DNA of 45,065 bases from SAR202 cluster bacterium bin90. Lineage in GTDB: Bacteria; Chloroflexota; Dehalococcoidia; Lucifugimonadales; JADFKI01. Under the pieces are notes generated by a model. The model was not told the origin of the DNA. It ran no database searches and saw nothing but the letters and a program-made list of their open reading frames with translations. The stretch lies in contig MPND01000031.1 in assembly GCA_002238855.1 (NCBI GenBank), positions 1 through 45,065 of the forward strand. Reading direction: 5' to 3'. Numbering within the stretch: the first letter of the stretch is position 1; every line of letters starts with the position of its first letter. The position numbers and the translations under genes were made by a program. Of the stretch, positions 1-8,893 are shown in pieces.

Positions 1-318
1 CAAGATGTCGAAGTCTTTGGCTCCCTCGACCAGACCGCAACCACAACTGGGTTTTGCACGAACCCCTTTGCAGGGACTTTTCCGTATCCCTATGACTTCA
101 ATCCGCAGGAAGAAGAGGTTGCGGAAGTGCTTGAAGTGCCTGTATCCTCACTGATGGACAGTGCCAATCGCCGCGATGAGGTTCGCATCGCAAATGGCGA
201 TCTCTACTTTGCACCTGTTTTCACGCACGACGGTCACATAATATTCGGAGCGACAGCCCGCATTCTCAACCGCTTTATTGAACTGCTGGAAACGTCGATC
301 CTGGAGGAGAAGCCTTGA
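1..318 (+). CDS. NUDIX hydrolase, CoA pyrophosphatase-like (3' end only)
   Basis: The frame is open from base 1 to a TGA at 316-318, so only the last 105 residues are present and the NUDIX box lies upstream of the window. What remains matches the C-terminal part of the CoA pyrophosphatase (NudL-like) family: a FGSLDQTATTTGF segment, then NPFAGTFPYPYDFNPQEEEV, then the VAEVLEVPVSSLMD strand-turn, and a final FGATARILNRFIELLE helix, which corresponds to the usual 'GlTA.il..l' ending. Such enzymes hydrolyse CoA and its derivatives to phosphopantetheine and 3',5'-ADP. The stop codon overlaps the TTG start of the next gene, so the two are probably co-transcribed and translationally coupled. Assignment rests only on the C-terminal half; another NUDIX subfamily is possible. 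Confidence 0.8.
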   Translation, partial: QDVEVFGSLDQTATTTGFCTNPFAGTFPYPYDFNPQEEEVAEVLEVPVSSLMDSANRRDEVRIANGDLYFAPVFTHDGHIIFGATARILNRFIELLETSILEEKP

Positions 319-3300
319 ACAACCAGCCGGCAACACTAGATGAAATCAGAGTCGAGTTGGGGAAGTTTCCGGCTTCCGTAATCGACGAGTTTGACAAGGC
401 TCGGGCACAGATGCCCCCGAATCTCACCGATGTGCAGATGCGCGAATGGGCAGGTTCAGGCTTAGACATTGCACAGGAAACCGTTCGGTCCTGGGAAGCC
501 GCTGCTGAGTTCTACAAGGTCAGCTCGCGGGTTCTGGGGTATATGCCCCTCAACTACTTCTTCAAGTGGACCGAATGCGGCAAATCCCTCTGTGCGGAGT
601 CGCCCACCCTGGCCGCCGCATACTTCGAGGCAAGCCCCGGCACGATGAGCAAGCTTCGCTCTCGCCACATCGAAAGCTGGTCTGACCTCGGACGCAGCCT
701 GTACAAGGGCACTTGGAAGTCCAGCACCCTCGCTTGCAAGTTCTTCCAGTCCAGCCCTGCGCTACTGGAGGACCTAAGCTTCCCTGAGATGGAACGCTTC
801 GCCAAGTTCCTTGATGCGCTGTCGCACCGCTCCTACGATCTGTCGTCCGATTGCCTGACGCTCGGCCAGCAGCTCTTCCCGATGATTGGCGACGACAGGG
901 CAGCATTCATCAATCTGGCATCTGCGCTTGTTGACTCCGGCTGGCGCGAAATCAAGGCATTCTTCGAGTCCGGCGCACGCGCACTGCCGCGCATCGATGG
1001 CACGCAGCGCATGCGCTTCCTGAAGCTCGCGGAGCAGCTTGTCCATAGCGGCGGCATGAACATTCCCAGCGTCATGCTGGAGACATCCAATGCTCTCGCG
1101 CAGGTGGACACCCATGATCACGAGCAGATTATCGGCATGGCGGAAGCCCTACTGCCTAGTTCGCCCCCTGCCGTGCCTGAGTTCATCAAGGCTTGCCCGC
1201 AAGCGCTGGACAAGCTCACGATGAGCCAGTTGGAACGATGGTATGCGGAAGGCGTCAGCATTCTTCAGCAGAATAGCGACGGTGGACTTGCATATTTCAA
1301 GATAGAATCGGCACGTTCTGAGGAGATGCTTGAAACCCTTTCGTCAGGTGTCGAGTTCCAGCGCATCAAGGACGTGATGGAGATGTACTGCCGCGGTCTG
1401 GCAGGCGCAGAAATTAAGCTCTCCGAAAGCGGCGAGCTTGCCGACAAGAATATCGGATGGGTGTCCAGCGAAGCCCCCACGACAGAAGGCACAACCGTCT
1501 TCCTGCCCAATCTGGTTGATCGCTACCTTACAAAGTTGCAAAACTTCAACTGGTTCAAGGTGGTTTCAACTCATCAGGTCGCGCGGCTCGAATTCGGCAG
1601 CTTCAGGTTCGGGTTCGAACGGCCTTCCGCAATGTTTGATGACCTCCGAAATGACCTCGCCAGTAAGAGGGCAGCGGCGGCGTCTGGCATGGAAAACGGT
1701 CACACTCCCGAAATGGACGAACAGGCCCTGGAAAGAGCCTGGGCCACTGATGTCCAGCGCTTCTTCGACCTATTCGACGACCGCAAGCTCGCCCTCGACA
1801 TTTACACGGTCGTGGAAGAGGCACGCCTTGACGCCCGCGTAAAGCATGAATATCGCGGTATACGCAGCCCCTACACTCAGGTGCAGACGGACTCGCTTTC
1901 CAGTCGCCCGAATATCACCGAGCTCCCTATGCGCCAGGCTATGGTCGAGTTTCTCGTTAGGCTCAGCCTGCAGCAGTATCAAGGACTGCCCGCGCCTGAG
2001 CAGTACATGGAGGAAGCGCGCCAGATAGGTCGCATCATGAGGCAGGTGCTCAACCCCGAAGCGTCGGTGGAGGACACCGCCGAAGCCACCCTCAGAATAT
2101 ACGCCATCATCTCCCAGATCCCCAACGAAGAGGCTCCACCCGAGGACTGGGAAGACATGGATATGACGGAAGACATGGAAGAGGACTACATTGACCCTGA
2201 CGAGATGGAGTCTCTTCTTCAGCAGATCGCCCAGGGTATGGAGATGCAGGTTCGCCCCGACGGGGAGCAGGACTACGAATCGAGCGAGGAAGTGGACTTC
2301 CGAGGAGACTTCAAGCCCGAACTCGTCCAACTCCTTGAGCAACTCCGAATGCAGCAGGACGAGTCTGGCGGCGAGGCGAGTGGCGAGCCGATCACGCAGG
2401 AAATGCTTGAAGAGCTGCTGCAGAACAGCGCCGAGCTTGAGCTTGAAGCGGTGCAGGGCGAAATCCAGCAATCGAGCAACACAATGGCGAACAATCTGAT
2501 GAAGGAAGCCGGCGTCGATGCGCCGCAGTCGCCCGAGTTCGGGCAGGGTCCCCTAGTGCATGTCGATGAGGACGGCGGCGAGCTTGAGGCAAGTGAGCCG
2601 CAGACATTCGTTTACGACGAGTGGGACTTCCGGGCGGACGACTACAAGCCACGCTGGTGCATTGTGCGCCAGAAGACCATGCAGGAAGGCGATCCGTCAT
2701 ACTACGGCAACACGCTCGGCAACTACGGCACTCTTGTAACCCAGATTCGCCGCCAATTCGAAATGATGGTGCCGGAGATGTTCCGCAAGGTCCGTAAGCT
2801 CGAAGACGGCGAAGAGATTGACATTGACGACATCATCGAAGCCTTCGTGGACATGAAGACGGGCGCAAGCCCGAGCGACAAGTTCTACTGGCGGCGAAAC
2901 AAGGTGCAGCGCGATGTCGCCGTGGCATTTCTGCTCGATACCAGCGCGTCCACTGCCGAGGCAATCGACGATACCCGGAAGAACAATGACGACTGGGACG
3001 CCCCTGACGATCCCGTCGAGTACATGGTATGGCTGCGCACCCGCCGCGGCGAGGCGATGCGCCGCTCGTACAAGCGCATCATCGACGTGGAAAAGGAGGC
3101 GATTGTCCTTCTGATCAACGCGTTGGAGGCAATTGGCGACCTCTACGGAATCTATGGCTTCTCCGGCTACGGCAGGGAAAATGTCGAGTTCTACACAATC
3201 AAGGACCTCGACGAGAACTTCTCCGACCGCGTGAAGAGGCGCATCGACCGCATCGCCCCATTGCACGCTACGCGCATGGGCCCCGCCATTCGGCACACGA

Positions 3301-3599
3301 CATACAAGCTCGACAAGCAGGACGCGCGCACGAAGCTGATGTTCCTCATCAGCGACGGCAGGCCGCAGGACAGAGGATACAGCCGCGAGGGCGTCGAGAA
3401 AGAATACGCCGTCCACGACACGAAGATGGCGCTTGACGAGGCGAAGAACCTGGGCATCAACGCCTTTGCCCTCACCGTGGACAAGAACGGTCACGATTAC
3501 CTCAAGACGATGTGCTCAGACATGGGCTACGAAGTCCTGGACGACATCTACGAGCTCCCATCACGCCTGCTCTACCTCTACAAGAAGCTCACGATGTAG
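315..3599 (+). CDS. large VWA-domain protein, NorD/CbbO-like MoxR-ATPase partner
   Basis: A protein of 1094 residues starting at a TTG, chosen because GGAGGAG lies 6-8 bases upstream and because it overlaps the preceding stop. The C-terminal third is a von Willebrand A domain with a complete MIDAS metal site: DTSAS at 875-879, Thr986 in ATRMG, and Asp1014 in ISDGRPQD. This arrangement and the ending are typical of NorD/CbbO proteins, which work with MoxR-type AAA+ ATPases to remodel or insert metals in client enzymes. A very acidic stretch lies near residues 610-635. The first ~340 residues hold about seven degenerate ~35-residue helical repeats ending in patterns such as AxxFFQSSPALL. NorD/CbbO proteins are usually much shorter (roughly 600-800 residues). 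No MoxR gene is in view; it may lie upstream of base 1. Client unknown. Confidence 0.82.
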   Translation: MNNQPATLDEIRVELGKFPASVIDEFDKARAQMPPNLTDVQMREWAGSGLDIAQETVRSWEAAAEFYKVSSRVLGYMPLNYFFKWTECGKSLCAESPTLAAAYFEASPGTMSKLRSRHIESWSDLGRSLYKGTWKSSTLACKFFQSSPALLEDLSFPEMERFAKFLDALSHRSYDLSSDCLTLGQQLFPMIGDDRAAFINLASALVDSGWREIKAFFESGARALPRIDGTQRMRFLKLAEQLVHSGGMNIPSVMLETSNALAQVDTHDHEQIIGMAEALLPSSPPAVPEFIKACPQALDKLTMSQLERWYAEGVSILQQNSDGGLAYFKIESARSEEMLETLSSGVEFQRIKDVMEMYCRGLAGAEIKLSESGELADKNIGWVSSEAPTTEGTTVFLPNLVDRYLTKLQNFNWFKVVSTHQVARLEFGSFRFGFERPSAMFDDLRNDLASKRAAAASGMENGHTPEMDEQALERAWATDVQRFFDLFDDRKLALDIYTVVEEARLDARVKHEYRGIRSPYTQVQTDSLSSRPNITELPMRQAMVEFLVRLSLQQYQGLPAPEQYMEEARQIGRIMRQVLNPEASVEDTAEATLRIYAIISQIPNEEAPPEDWEDMDMTEDMEEDYIDPDEMESLLQQIAQGMEMQVRPDGEQDYESSEEVDFRGDFKPELVQLLEQLRMQQDESGGEASGEPITQEMLEELLQNSAELELEAVQGEIQQSSNTMANNLMKEAGVDAPQSPEFGQGPLVHVDEDGGELEASEPQTFVYDEWDFRADDYKPRWCIVRQKTMQEGDPSYYGNTLGNYGTLVTQIRRQFEMMVPEMFRKVRKLEDGEEIDIDDIIEAFVDMKTGASPSDKFYWRRNKVQRDVAVAFLLDTSASTAEAIDDTRKNNDDWDAPDDPVEYMVWLRTRRGEAMRRSYKRIIDVEKEAIVLLINALEAIGDLYGIYGFSGYGRENVEFYTIKDLDENFSDRVKRRIDRIAPLHATRMGPAIRHTTYKLDKQDARTKLMFLISDGRPQDRGYSREGVEKEYAVHDTKMALDEAKNLGINAFALTVDKNGHDYLKTMCSDMGYEVLDDIYELPSRLLYLYKKLTM

Positions 3600-3687
3600 A
3601 TTCGGAACTTCCAGAGGCGTCTTCCTTCACACATGTGAGAAGGAAGCCTGGATTATTGGGCGTAGAATTTCGTCAGCAAGTTAGATC

Positions 3688-3715
3688 GAAGGGCAACCAG
3701 AAACGGTTGCCCTTC
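3688..3715. terminator. hairpin terminator between convergent genes
   Basis: GAAGGGCAACC (3688-3698) and GGTTGCCCTTC (3705-3715) form a perfect 11-bp stem with a 6-base loop. It lies between the stop of the VWA gene and the stop of the convergent cinA-like gene. The downstream run on the plus strand (ACTCTTTAT) is only modestly T-rich, and on the minus strand there is no clear T-tract, so it may serve both genes imperfectly. Confidence 0.6.
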
Positions 3716-3747
3716 ACTCTTTATCATCGCACATTCTCTTGCGACCC

Positions 3748-5007
3748 TTACCGCCGCGGCCTGACAGCCTCAAGCGGCATCTCGCGCACAAATCGAATCA
3801 TCCCAAGCAGCGCATGAGTCACCGCGCGCCCACGAATCCGCAGCCGACGGGTAGGGTAGTGCCCCGAAGTCGAATCAGCCCGTCCATCCATCGCGTAGCC
3901 AATGAACGAAGTGCCCGCCACAACGCTTCCGTCCGCGGATTCCAGCGCAAGCGGACTGATTCCGATGCCCACGTCTGCTCCGAATCTCACGCGTGCCACC
4001 TTCGCCAATTCCTTTGCCAGTGCAGCGCTCGCGATCCCGTGCTCTTCGATGCTATCTGCATTCACACCCAGCCGCACCAATGCATCTGCACTACCGGCAA
4101 TCGCCCCTCCATTCAGCACATCGCCGCTGCCCTCAACCTCAGTCAGGTTATTGCACAATAGACCGCCCGTGAACGCCTCTACCACGCCAAGCGTCAATCC
4201 TTCGTCCCTGAGGAGCGCAACGGACTTCGACTCCGGCGTCTCATCGTCCTCACCCCAGATTGCGTCATCGCCGATGATGCTGCGAACATCCGCCTCCATC
4301 GGCGCAATCAGCGCGCTCGCCTCCTCCTCAGTCGAAGCGGTAGCAATTGCCCTGAGGTGAATGCCGTCCTGCTTTGAGTAGATGCCCAGCAGGGGGTTCT
4401 CGCTCTTGAATAGGGGCGAAAGTATCTCATCCAGCCCACCCTCGGATATGCCGAATGTCTTAAGGTTGCGAGTCACGATTGCGATTCCGGCATTGCGTTC
4501 CTTCAAGCGCGGCGCAACCTCGTGCTCCCACATCCGCTGAATCTCGCGCGGCGGCCCCGGCATCGCCACAATCACGCTGCCTTCGCGCTCCACCCACCAG
4601 CCGGGCGCGGTCCCCATAGGGTTGTCGATGGCAACCGCCGATGGAATCAACGTCGCCTGCTTCACATTCGTCTCCGGCATTGGAAAGCCGCGACCGGCGA
4701 ACAGGCCTTTCAGGTGCTCCAGCAGGTCGTCCTGCACCGTCATTTCCTCGCCGCACACCCTCGCGATAGTCTCGCGCGTCAAATCGTCCGACGTCGGCCC
4801 CAGTCCGCCCGACGTCAGCGTCACATCCGACCTCGCAAATGCCCGATCTATTGCTTCATAGAGCCTGTCTGGGTCGTCACCTACCTTCGTCACCCATCGC
4901 ACCTCTATGCCCAGCTTCGCCAACTCCGAGGCAACATAGGACGAATTGGTGTCCACCAGCTCGCCCATTAGTAGCTCTGTTCCAATTGACAGAATCTCAG
5001 CGTGCAT
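3748..5007 (-). CDS. cinA: CinA-like protein with degenerate amidohydrolase domain
   Basis: A protein of 419 residues, the usual CinA length. Residues 1-~170 are a molybdopterin-binding-like (MoCF/COG1058) domain with IGTELLMGELVDTNS and TSGGLGPTSDDLTRE, which in CinA acts as an ADP-ribose-type pyrophosphatase. Residues ~255-405 align with the CinA C-terminal (PncC) NMN amidohydrolase domain, but the key motif is altered: the family's AESCTGG is VEAFTGG here (276-282), so the catalytic Ser is Ala278. The following YxNxxK and TGIAGP-like blocks are also lost (GSADALVRL, GISPLAL). The N-terminal domain is intact and the C-terminal domain is probably not an active amidohydrolase. The start is supported by GGAGGACC just upstream of the ATG. 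The gene lies downstream of the gld-like operon, behind a hairpin at 5038-5062. Confidence 0.88.
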   Translation of the reverse strand: MHAEILSIGTELLMGELVDTNSSYVASELAKLGIEVRWVTKVGDDPDRLYEAIDRAFARSDVTLTSGGLGPTSDDLTRETIARVCGEEMTVQDDLLEHLKGLFAGRGFPMPETNVKQATLIPSAVAIDNPMGTAPGWWVEREGSVIVAMPGPPREIQRMWEHEVAPRLKERNAGIAIVTRNLKTFGISEGGLDEILSPLFKSENPLLGIYSKQDGIHLRAIATASTEEEASALIAPMEADVRSIIGDDAIWGEDDETPESKSVALLRDEGLTLGVVEAFTGGLLCNNLTEVEGSGDVLNGGAIAGSADALVRLGVNADSIEEHGIASAALAKELAKVARVRFGADVGIGISPLALESADGSVVAGTSFIGYAMDGRADSTSGHYPTRRLRIRGRAVTHALLGMIRFVREMPLEAVRPRR

Positions 5008-5037
5008 TGAGGTCCTCCGGGAATTGATGATTGCAGA

Positions 5038-5062
5038 AGGGGCAGGCTCTAAGCCTGCCCCT
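5038..5062 (-). terminator. hairpin after the gld-like ABC operon
   Basis: AGGGGCAGGC (5038-5047) pairs with GCCTGCCCCT (5053-5062) around a 5-base loop, a perfect 10-bp GC-rich stem. It lies between the end of the DUF4340 gene and the start of the cinA-like gene, both on the minus strand. No strong T-tract follows, so it could be a weak terminator or one of the many palindromic intergenic elements of this genome. The hairpin at 29486-29511 has nearly the same stem. Confidence 0.5.
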
Positions 5063-5130
5063 AAGTTGTGAGTTCTTACTTATCCGCGCGCCCTAGTGGG
5101 TCAGGACGAGCCAACCTTAACCTATCACCT

Positions 5131-5151
5131 TGATCCTGTCCATCCAGTTAG
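5131..5151 (+). repeat. dispersed repeat family A, short copy
   Basis: Contains ATCCTGTCCATCC followed by GTTAG, a shortened copy of the 30-base element seen whole at 27651-27680. The GTTAG end supplies the TAA stop of the DUF4340 gene on the opposite strand (5148-5150), so the element abuts or cuts into the gene's 3' end. Confidence 0.55.
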
Positions 5152-6266
5152 CCCCCGCCCTCTTCGCTCGCCTCACCGTAGGGCGGATTCTTGGCTAGAT
5201 CGACATAGGTCTCAACCCAATCGGCGGGAAGGCCGATAATGGGCTGTCTGATGAAGTTCGATTCATTCTTGGCGTAATAGACGCTGCCGTCCTCGCTCTT
5301 GTCGCCGAGCAGAAGGAGAACGCCGTCCGTGAATCGCGTGCCTCGGTCCGTCTCGCCTGAGAAGCGGATTTCGATCGCATCTGAGTCCTCATCTATGCCC
5401 CAGGGCGAATAATCCTGGTCATCGACAGCTGGCACAGCCACCGTAATGTTCTCCGGGCCCGGCACCATTGGAATGAGCGGCTCCCATATCTCCATGTCGA
5501 TGGGTACCTCCACCTCATCGACCTTGTAGTCGATAACGGACCATTCATTCGTCCTGTAATCCTGAATGAATGACACCAGATGCGTGTCTTCAGTTGTAGG
5601 GTTGCCGAAGTAAATGTTCAATTCCACGATGTCGTTAGGATCGCGTCGTACATACCACTTCGGGACCGGAGGCTCGTTCGCAAGCCTGCTGATAACATCC
5701 CCCCAGCTTGACGCAATCAGGAACAGGTCCGGGAACCCTTCGACTTGCCCGTAATGGTGCCTGCCATCAGTCGTAACATCGCCCAGTCGAAATTGCACGC
5801 TCCGGTTTGCCGTCAGCCCAACGTCCACGATGGTGTCAGGGTTGTCCAGCCCATACTGTGCCGGATCATCGATGAGGGGCTGCACAGCCGTAAGGTCCCG
5901 CCTTGTACCCGGCCCACTAAGCAGTAGCGTAACGCCGCCCCAGCGGTTGAAATTCGGCGGAATGCCCTCGGGGTCCGTAAACGCCCAAGTCCTTTGATCA
6001 GTCTTGTAGAAGCTCACATCCCCGGTATCGAGATATCTGACTCTTATCGTCTCGATGTCGTCCTCAGCCACCTGGTAAAACCACGGAGATTTCTTTGCTT
6101 TCTTCTCCACGAGGACGAAGCGCCCCGGACTGCCCTGAACCACATGGTAGTTGTCCAGGCTGCCCTCTTGCAGGCGCTTCACACCGATCTCGAATACATT
6201 GCTCCACGCAACGACTACGACGACCAGCGCCGCTATAACTAATGCTGCTGTTGCCTTAAGATTCAT
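5148..6266 (-). CDS. DUF4340 protein of gliding-type ABC operon
   Basis: A protein of 372 residues with one N-terminal membrane segment (LKATAALVIAALVVVVVAWS) and a large extracytoplasmic part of repeated beta-rich modules in the DUF4340 style (for example LSGPGTRRDL, LDNPDTIVDVGL, FRLGDVTTDGRHHYGQ, LFLIASSWGDVISRL). DUF4340 proteins are typically the last gene after gliding-type ABC transporter genes (GldA/F/G), which is its position here. The ATG at 6266 is preferred because GGAG lies 10 bases upstream; an in-frame TTG at 6281 would place that GGAG inside the gene. There is a 113-bp gap to the GldG-like gene. Molecular role unknown; probably an external, membrane-anchored component of the exporter. 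The C-terminus ends in an acidic-glycine tail. Confidence 0.8.
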   Translation of the reverse strand: MNLKATAALVIAALVVVVVAWSNVFEIGVKRLQEGSLDNYHVVQGSPGRFVLVEKKAKKSPWFYQVAEDDIETIRVRYLDTGDVSFYKTDQRTWAFTDPEGIPPNFNRWGGVTLLLSGPGTRRDLTAVQPLIDDPAQYGLDNPDTIVDVGLTANRSVQFRLGDVTTDGRHHYGQVEGFPDLFLIASSWGDVISRLANEPPVPKWYVRRDPNDIVELNIYFGNPTTEDTHLVSFIQDYRTNEWSVIDYKVDEVEVPIDMEIWEPLIPMVPGPENITVAVPAVDDQDYSPWGIDEDSDAIEIRFSGETDRGTRFTDGVLLLLGDKSEDGSVYYAKNESNFIRQPIIGLPADWVETYVDLAKNPPYGEASEEGGG

Positions 6267-6379
6267 CCGGTGTATCTCCAAGCAAGGCGGTCAGCCGTGT
6301 GCGATTATTTCTCGCGGGCGTTGGGTAGCCCACCTGCGCACCCATCGCCTGACCGTCAATGATTGACTACTGTTTGCCC

Positions 6380-8086
6380 TTAGCGCCTTCTCCACCACAC
6401 GACCGCGCCGAGAATAAGCATGATAACGGGCGGTACGAACCAGCTCGACCACTTGATGAAATCTCGTCCGCGGGTCGTCACTACCAGTTCACGGTATGGG
6501 AACACCTTCGGACGAATGGAAATCAGCTCGTAGTCATCCGCGAGCCAGTTCACCGAGTTCAGGAAGAAGTCCGCGTTGTCGCTCGAAGCAAAGAACTTGT
6601 TCTTCGCAAAGTCGGAGTCGCCAAAGAGTACGATTCTCGTCGTCGGATGTCGCTGTGCCTCGACGATGCCACCGGTCGCGTCCACCGCAAGCGTGGCGTT
6701 CGCTTCCACTACAACGGCGATCGAGAAAGAACCTGGCCGATCAACTTCACTGTCGTAGCTGACATCCTCCGTGTCTGCCTCAAGCCAGCTTGCCGGCGTA
6801 GTAATGCCAATTGGCACTATTCGTACCGAAGGCGGCATCTCCTGTGGCGGCGCCCAGGTGTCTATCGCGGCAGCCTCCGGGAAGAATGTCACATCTATCT
6901 GGTCCGTAATCGGTATGCCCTGTAGCAACGGAGATGAGCTCGGCGGATACTGCAGGTTCGCCTTCTGCAGCAGAGGAGTCAGCTCCTCACCGGCCACATT
7001 GCTGACTGCATCTGCAACGCTAAGCAGTTCATTCGTTTCCGGGTGCCTGTTGGAGAGAAAAACGCCCCACTGCGAAATCAGGCGATTGAATGACGACGGC
7101 GTAGTCGGGTCGAACAGGCCGATCATTCTTCCGCCCCTCTTGAGGTAATTGTCCAATGCGGCAAGTTCCTCCGGGTCGAGGTCCTGCCTGGGTCCCGCTA
7201 TCACTAGCAGCGCCGCGTCATCCGGAACCACCGCCTCCTGCTTCAGGTTCAACGGTAGCACTCGGTAGTTGTCCCGCTGCATACCGCCTATTGCATAGTC
7301 CAGCCCATTGTCTTCGTCGATCTCCCCCGACAGCAGATCCCTTGTCGCTCCTGCTTCATCATGGCCCGTCAGGTAATAGACGATCTTCTGGTCCGCCCCG
7401 CTGACGATGAGAATGCTCGTAACGAAGTCCTGCTCCGAGAATGACTGAACGCCCTGCAGCGTACCGTCCTCGAGGTCTTCGAACACAATTGCCGGGAACG
7501 AGTCAACGCCGTACTGCTGAGCGACGCTCCGCTGAAGTTCCGGGTCCACAAAGCGATAGCTGAAATTGTTGCTCCGCCGTGTGAACTCGTTGAGCAGGTC
7601 TTCCGCCTGCTGCCGCGCCGTAGCGCTCTGTGTGTCCGCTGGCACGAAGAACGCGTTTGCCCGCACCAGCCCGTCCAGCCCGTCAAGTATCTGCACGGTC
7701 TGGTCTGACAAGGTGAATATCCGAGTGGCAGTTACATCAACTCGCGTAGGATTCTTGTAGAGCAGGAAGTTCACCAGCAAAACTATGATAAAGAACGCGA
7801 TAGTCAGCACAATTATGTTGCTGCCGTAGCGACCCTGCCTGCCTACTAGAAAGATCGCAATAGCCCGAGGTGAAAGCACCAGGGCAAGAAATACAAGAAC
7901 GATGCCGATGACTATAACGGTCACCGAGAACTCTCTGAGCTCTTCTACGGTGAAGTACATCGCCCCGCCGGCAATGAGCGCCACGACACCGACTACCGCC
8001 GTAACAAAGCTCCAGAATCCGGTAGATTGCAGCGAAGACAGTATTAGGTTCCTCGGACTGTCTCCGCTCCCGCCTTGTTCAACCAT
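6380..8086 (-). CDS. GldG-like ABC transporter auxiliary membrane protein
   Basis: A protein of 568 residues. Membrane segments are visible at about 23-45, 52-72 and 88-110, then a long extracytoplasmic region, and a final anchor (VPPVIMLILGAVVWW) followed by RRR. The central part contains the family's TLSDQTVQILDGLDGLVRANAFF start, a thioredoxin-like stretch (YGVDSFPAIVFEDLEDGT), a YYLTGHDE block, and LLVIAGPRQDLDPEELAALDNYLKRGGRMIGLFDP, all typical of the GldG / 'ABC-type uncharacterized transport system' family. Its ATG directly follows the TAA of the permease gene (TAAATG), so the genes are translationally coupled. It is inferred to be part of an ABC-2 type export complex with the two upstream genes and the DUF4340 protein. 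Substrate unknown; gliding has not been shown for such bacteria. Confidence 0.85.
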   Translation of the reverse strand: MVEQGGSGDSPRNLILSSLQSTGFWSFVTAVVGVVALIAGGAMYFTVEELREFSVTVIVIGIVLVFLALVLSPRAIAIFLVGRQGRYGSNIIVLTIAFFIIVLLVNFLLYKNPTRVDVTATRIFTLSDQTVQILDGLDGLVRANAFFVPADTQSATARQQAEDLLNEFTRRSNNFSYRFVDPELQRSVAQQYGVDSFPAIVFEDLEDGTLQGVQSFSEQDFVTSILIVSGADQKIVYYLTGHDEAGATRDLLSGEIDEDNGLDYAIGGMQRDNYRVLPLNLKQEAVVPDDAALLVIAGPRQDLDPEELAALDNYLKRGGRMIGLFDPTTPSSFNRLISQWGVFLSNRHPETNELLSVADAVSNVAGEELTPLLQKANLQYPPSSSPLLQGIPITDQIDVTFFPEAAAIDTWAPPQEMPPSVRIVPIGITTPASWLEADTEDVSYDSEVDRPGSFSIAVVVEANATLAVDATGGIVEAQRHPTTRIVLFGDSDFAKNKFFASSDNADFFLNSVNWLADDYELISIRPKVFPYRELVVTTRGRDFIKWSSWFVPPVIMLILGAVVWWRRR

Positions 8087-8800
8087 TTACCGCCACCTGC
8101 GCGTTTCTAATGACCTGACGGCTATGAACAGGAAAACCGCCGCCATGCTTATGTAATAGACAATGTGACTCGTGTCGATCACGCCCCGCGCGAAGTCCGT
8201 GAAGTGCGCGTTCATCGAGACCCCATTGAGCACATCCGCCGCCAGCCCCTCTACAATCGAGGCTATTCTGTCTATAAAGGACAGTGTTAATAAAATTCCG
8301 ATTCCAACCACCGCGGCAACAATCTGATTTCCCGACAATGAGGACGCCATCAGGCCGATGGCAAGAGCAGCCGACCCGTATAACACCAGGCCGAAGTATG
8401 CGCTCAGTATCGGGCCCGTGTCGGGCGTTGCGAACACATAGAGCAGAACCACATAGTAGAACGTGAATGCAACTGTAACCATCAGAGTAACGAAACTCGC
8501 GATGTACTTGCCAAGCACCACCTCCCAGTCCTGCACCGGCGCGGTTAACAGCAGCTCCAGCGTACCCATCTTCTGCTCCTCCGCAAGCAGGCGCATAGTG
8601 AGCAGGGGAGCGAGGAACATTATGAACAGGCTCGCCCAAGACACGAAGTTCCGCACACTCGCTTCCGCAAATGGCCTGGTCATGTCGAAGACGAAGAAAA
8701 TCCCGGTAAGCACAAGAAACATCGCGCCCACAATGTACGCGGTAGGCGTCGTGAAATACGCCTTAGTCTCCTTCCAGGCTATCGTAAAAGTATTTCTCAA
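8087..8800 (-). CDS. ABC-2 type permease, GldF-like
   Basis: A protein of 237 residues with six hydrophobic membrane segments, beginning FTIAWKETKAYFTTPTAYIVGAMFLVLTGIFF. That opening (an amphipathic helix, then 'tP.ayi...f.l..g.ff') and the motif LLTMRLLAEEQKMGTLELLLTAPVQDWEVVLGKYIA are hallmarks of GldF and related ABC-2 permeases. The start is a TTG with GAGGAT 6-7 bases upstream. It sits between its ATPase (93 bp upstream) and the GldG-like protein (zero gap). It forms the membrane channel of the exporter; the substrate cannot be told from the sequence. Confidence 0.87.
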   Translation of the reverse strand: MRNTFTIAWKETKAYFTTPTAYIVGAMFLVLTGIFFVFDMTRPFAEASVRNFVSWASLFIMFLAPLLTMRLLAEEQKMGTLELLLTAPVQDWEVVLGKYIASFVTLMVTVAFTFYYVVLLYVFATPDTGPILSAYFGLVLYGSAALAIGLMASSLSGNQIVAAVVGIGILLTLSFIDRIASIVEGLAADVLNGVSMNAHFTDFARGVIDTSHIVYYISMAAVFLFIAVRSLETRRWR

Positions 8801-8893
8801 ACTTCTATCCTCAAATTCTTTAATCTTGCGAAAACTTGAAACCGGAACATTCTGCAGTCACCCTAGGTCCCATTGTGTAGAAACTGCGGGCAT

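Noticed and set aside
1770..2471. A 233-codon minus-strand frame inside the VWA gene
   Set aside because: It is fully inside a gene with clear VWA motifs and codon use, and its translation is low-complexity (HLHTLGDLL, VLLPVG) with no family pattern. It is a shadow of the plus-strand gene.
2697..3494. A 265-codon minus-strand frame opposite the VWA domain
   Set aside because: Antisense of the conserved MIDAS region; long antisense frames are common in GC-rich genes. No ribosome binding site or recognisable domain.
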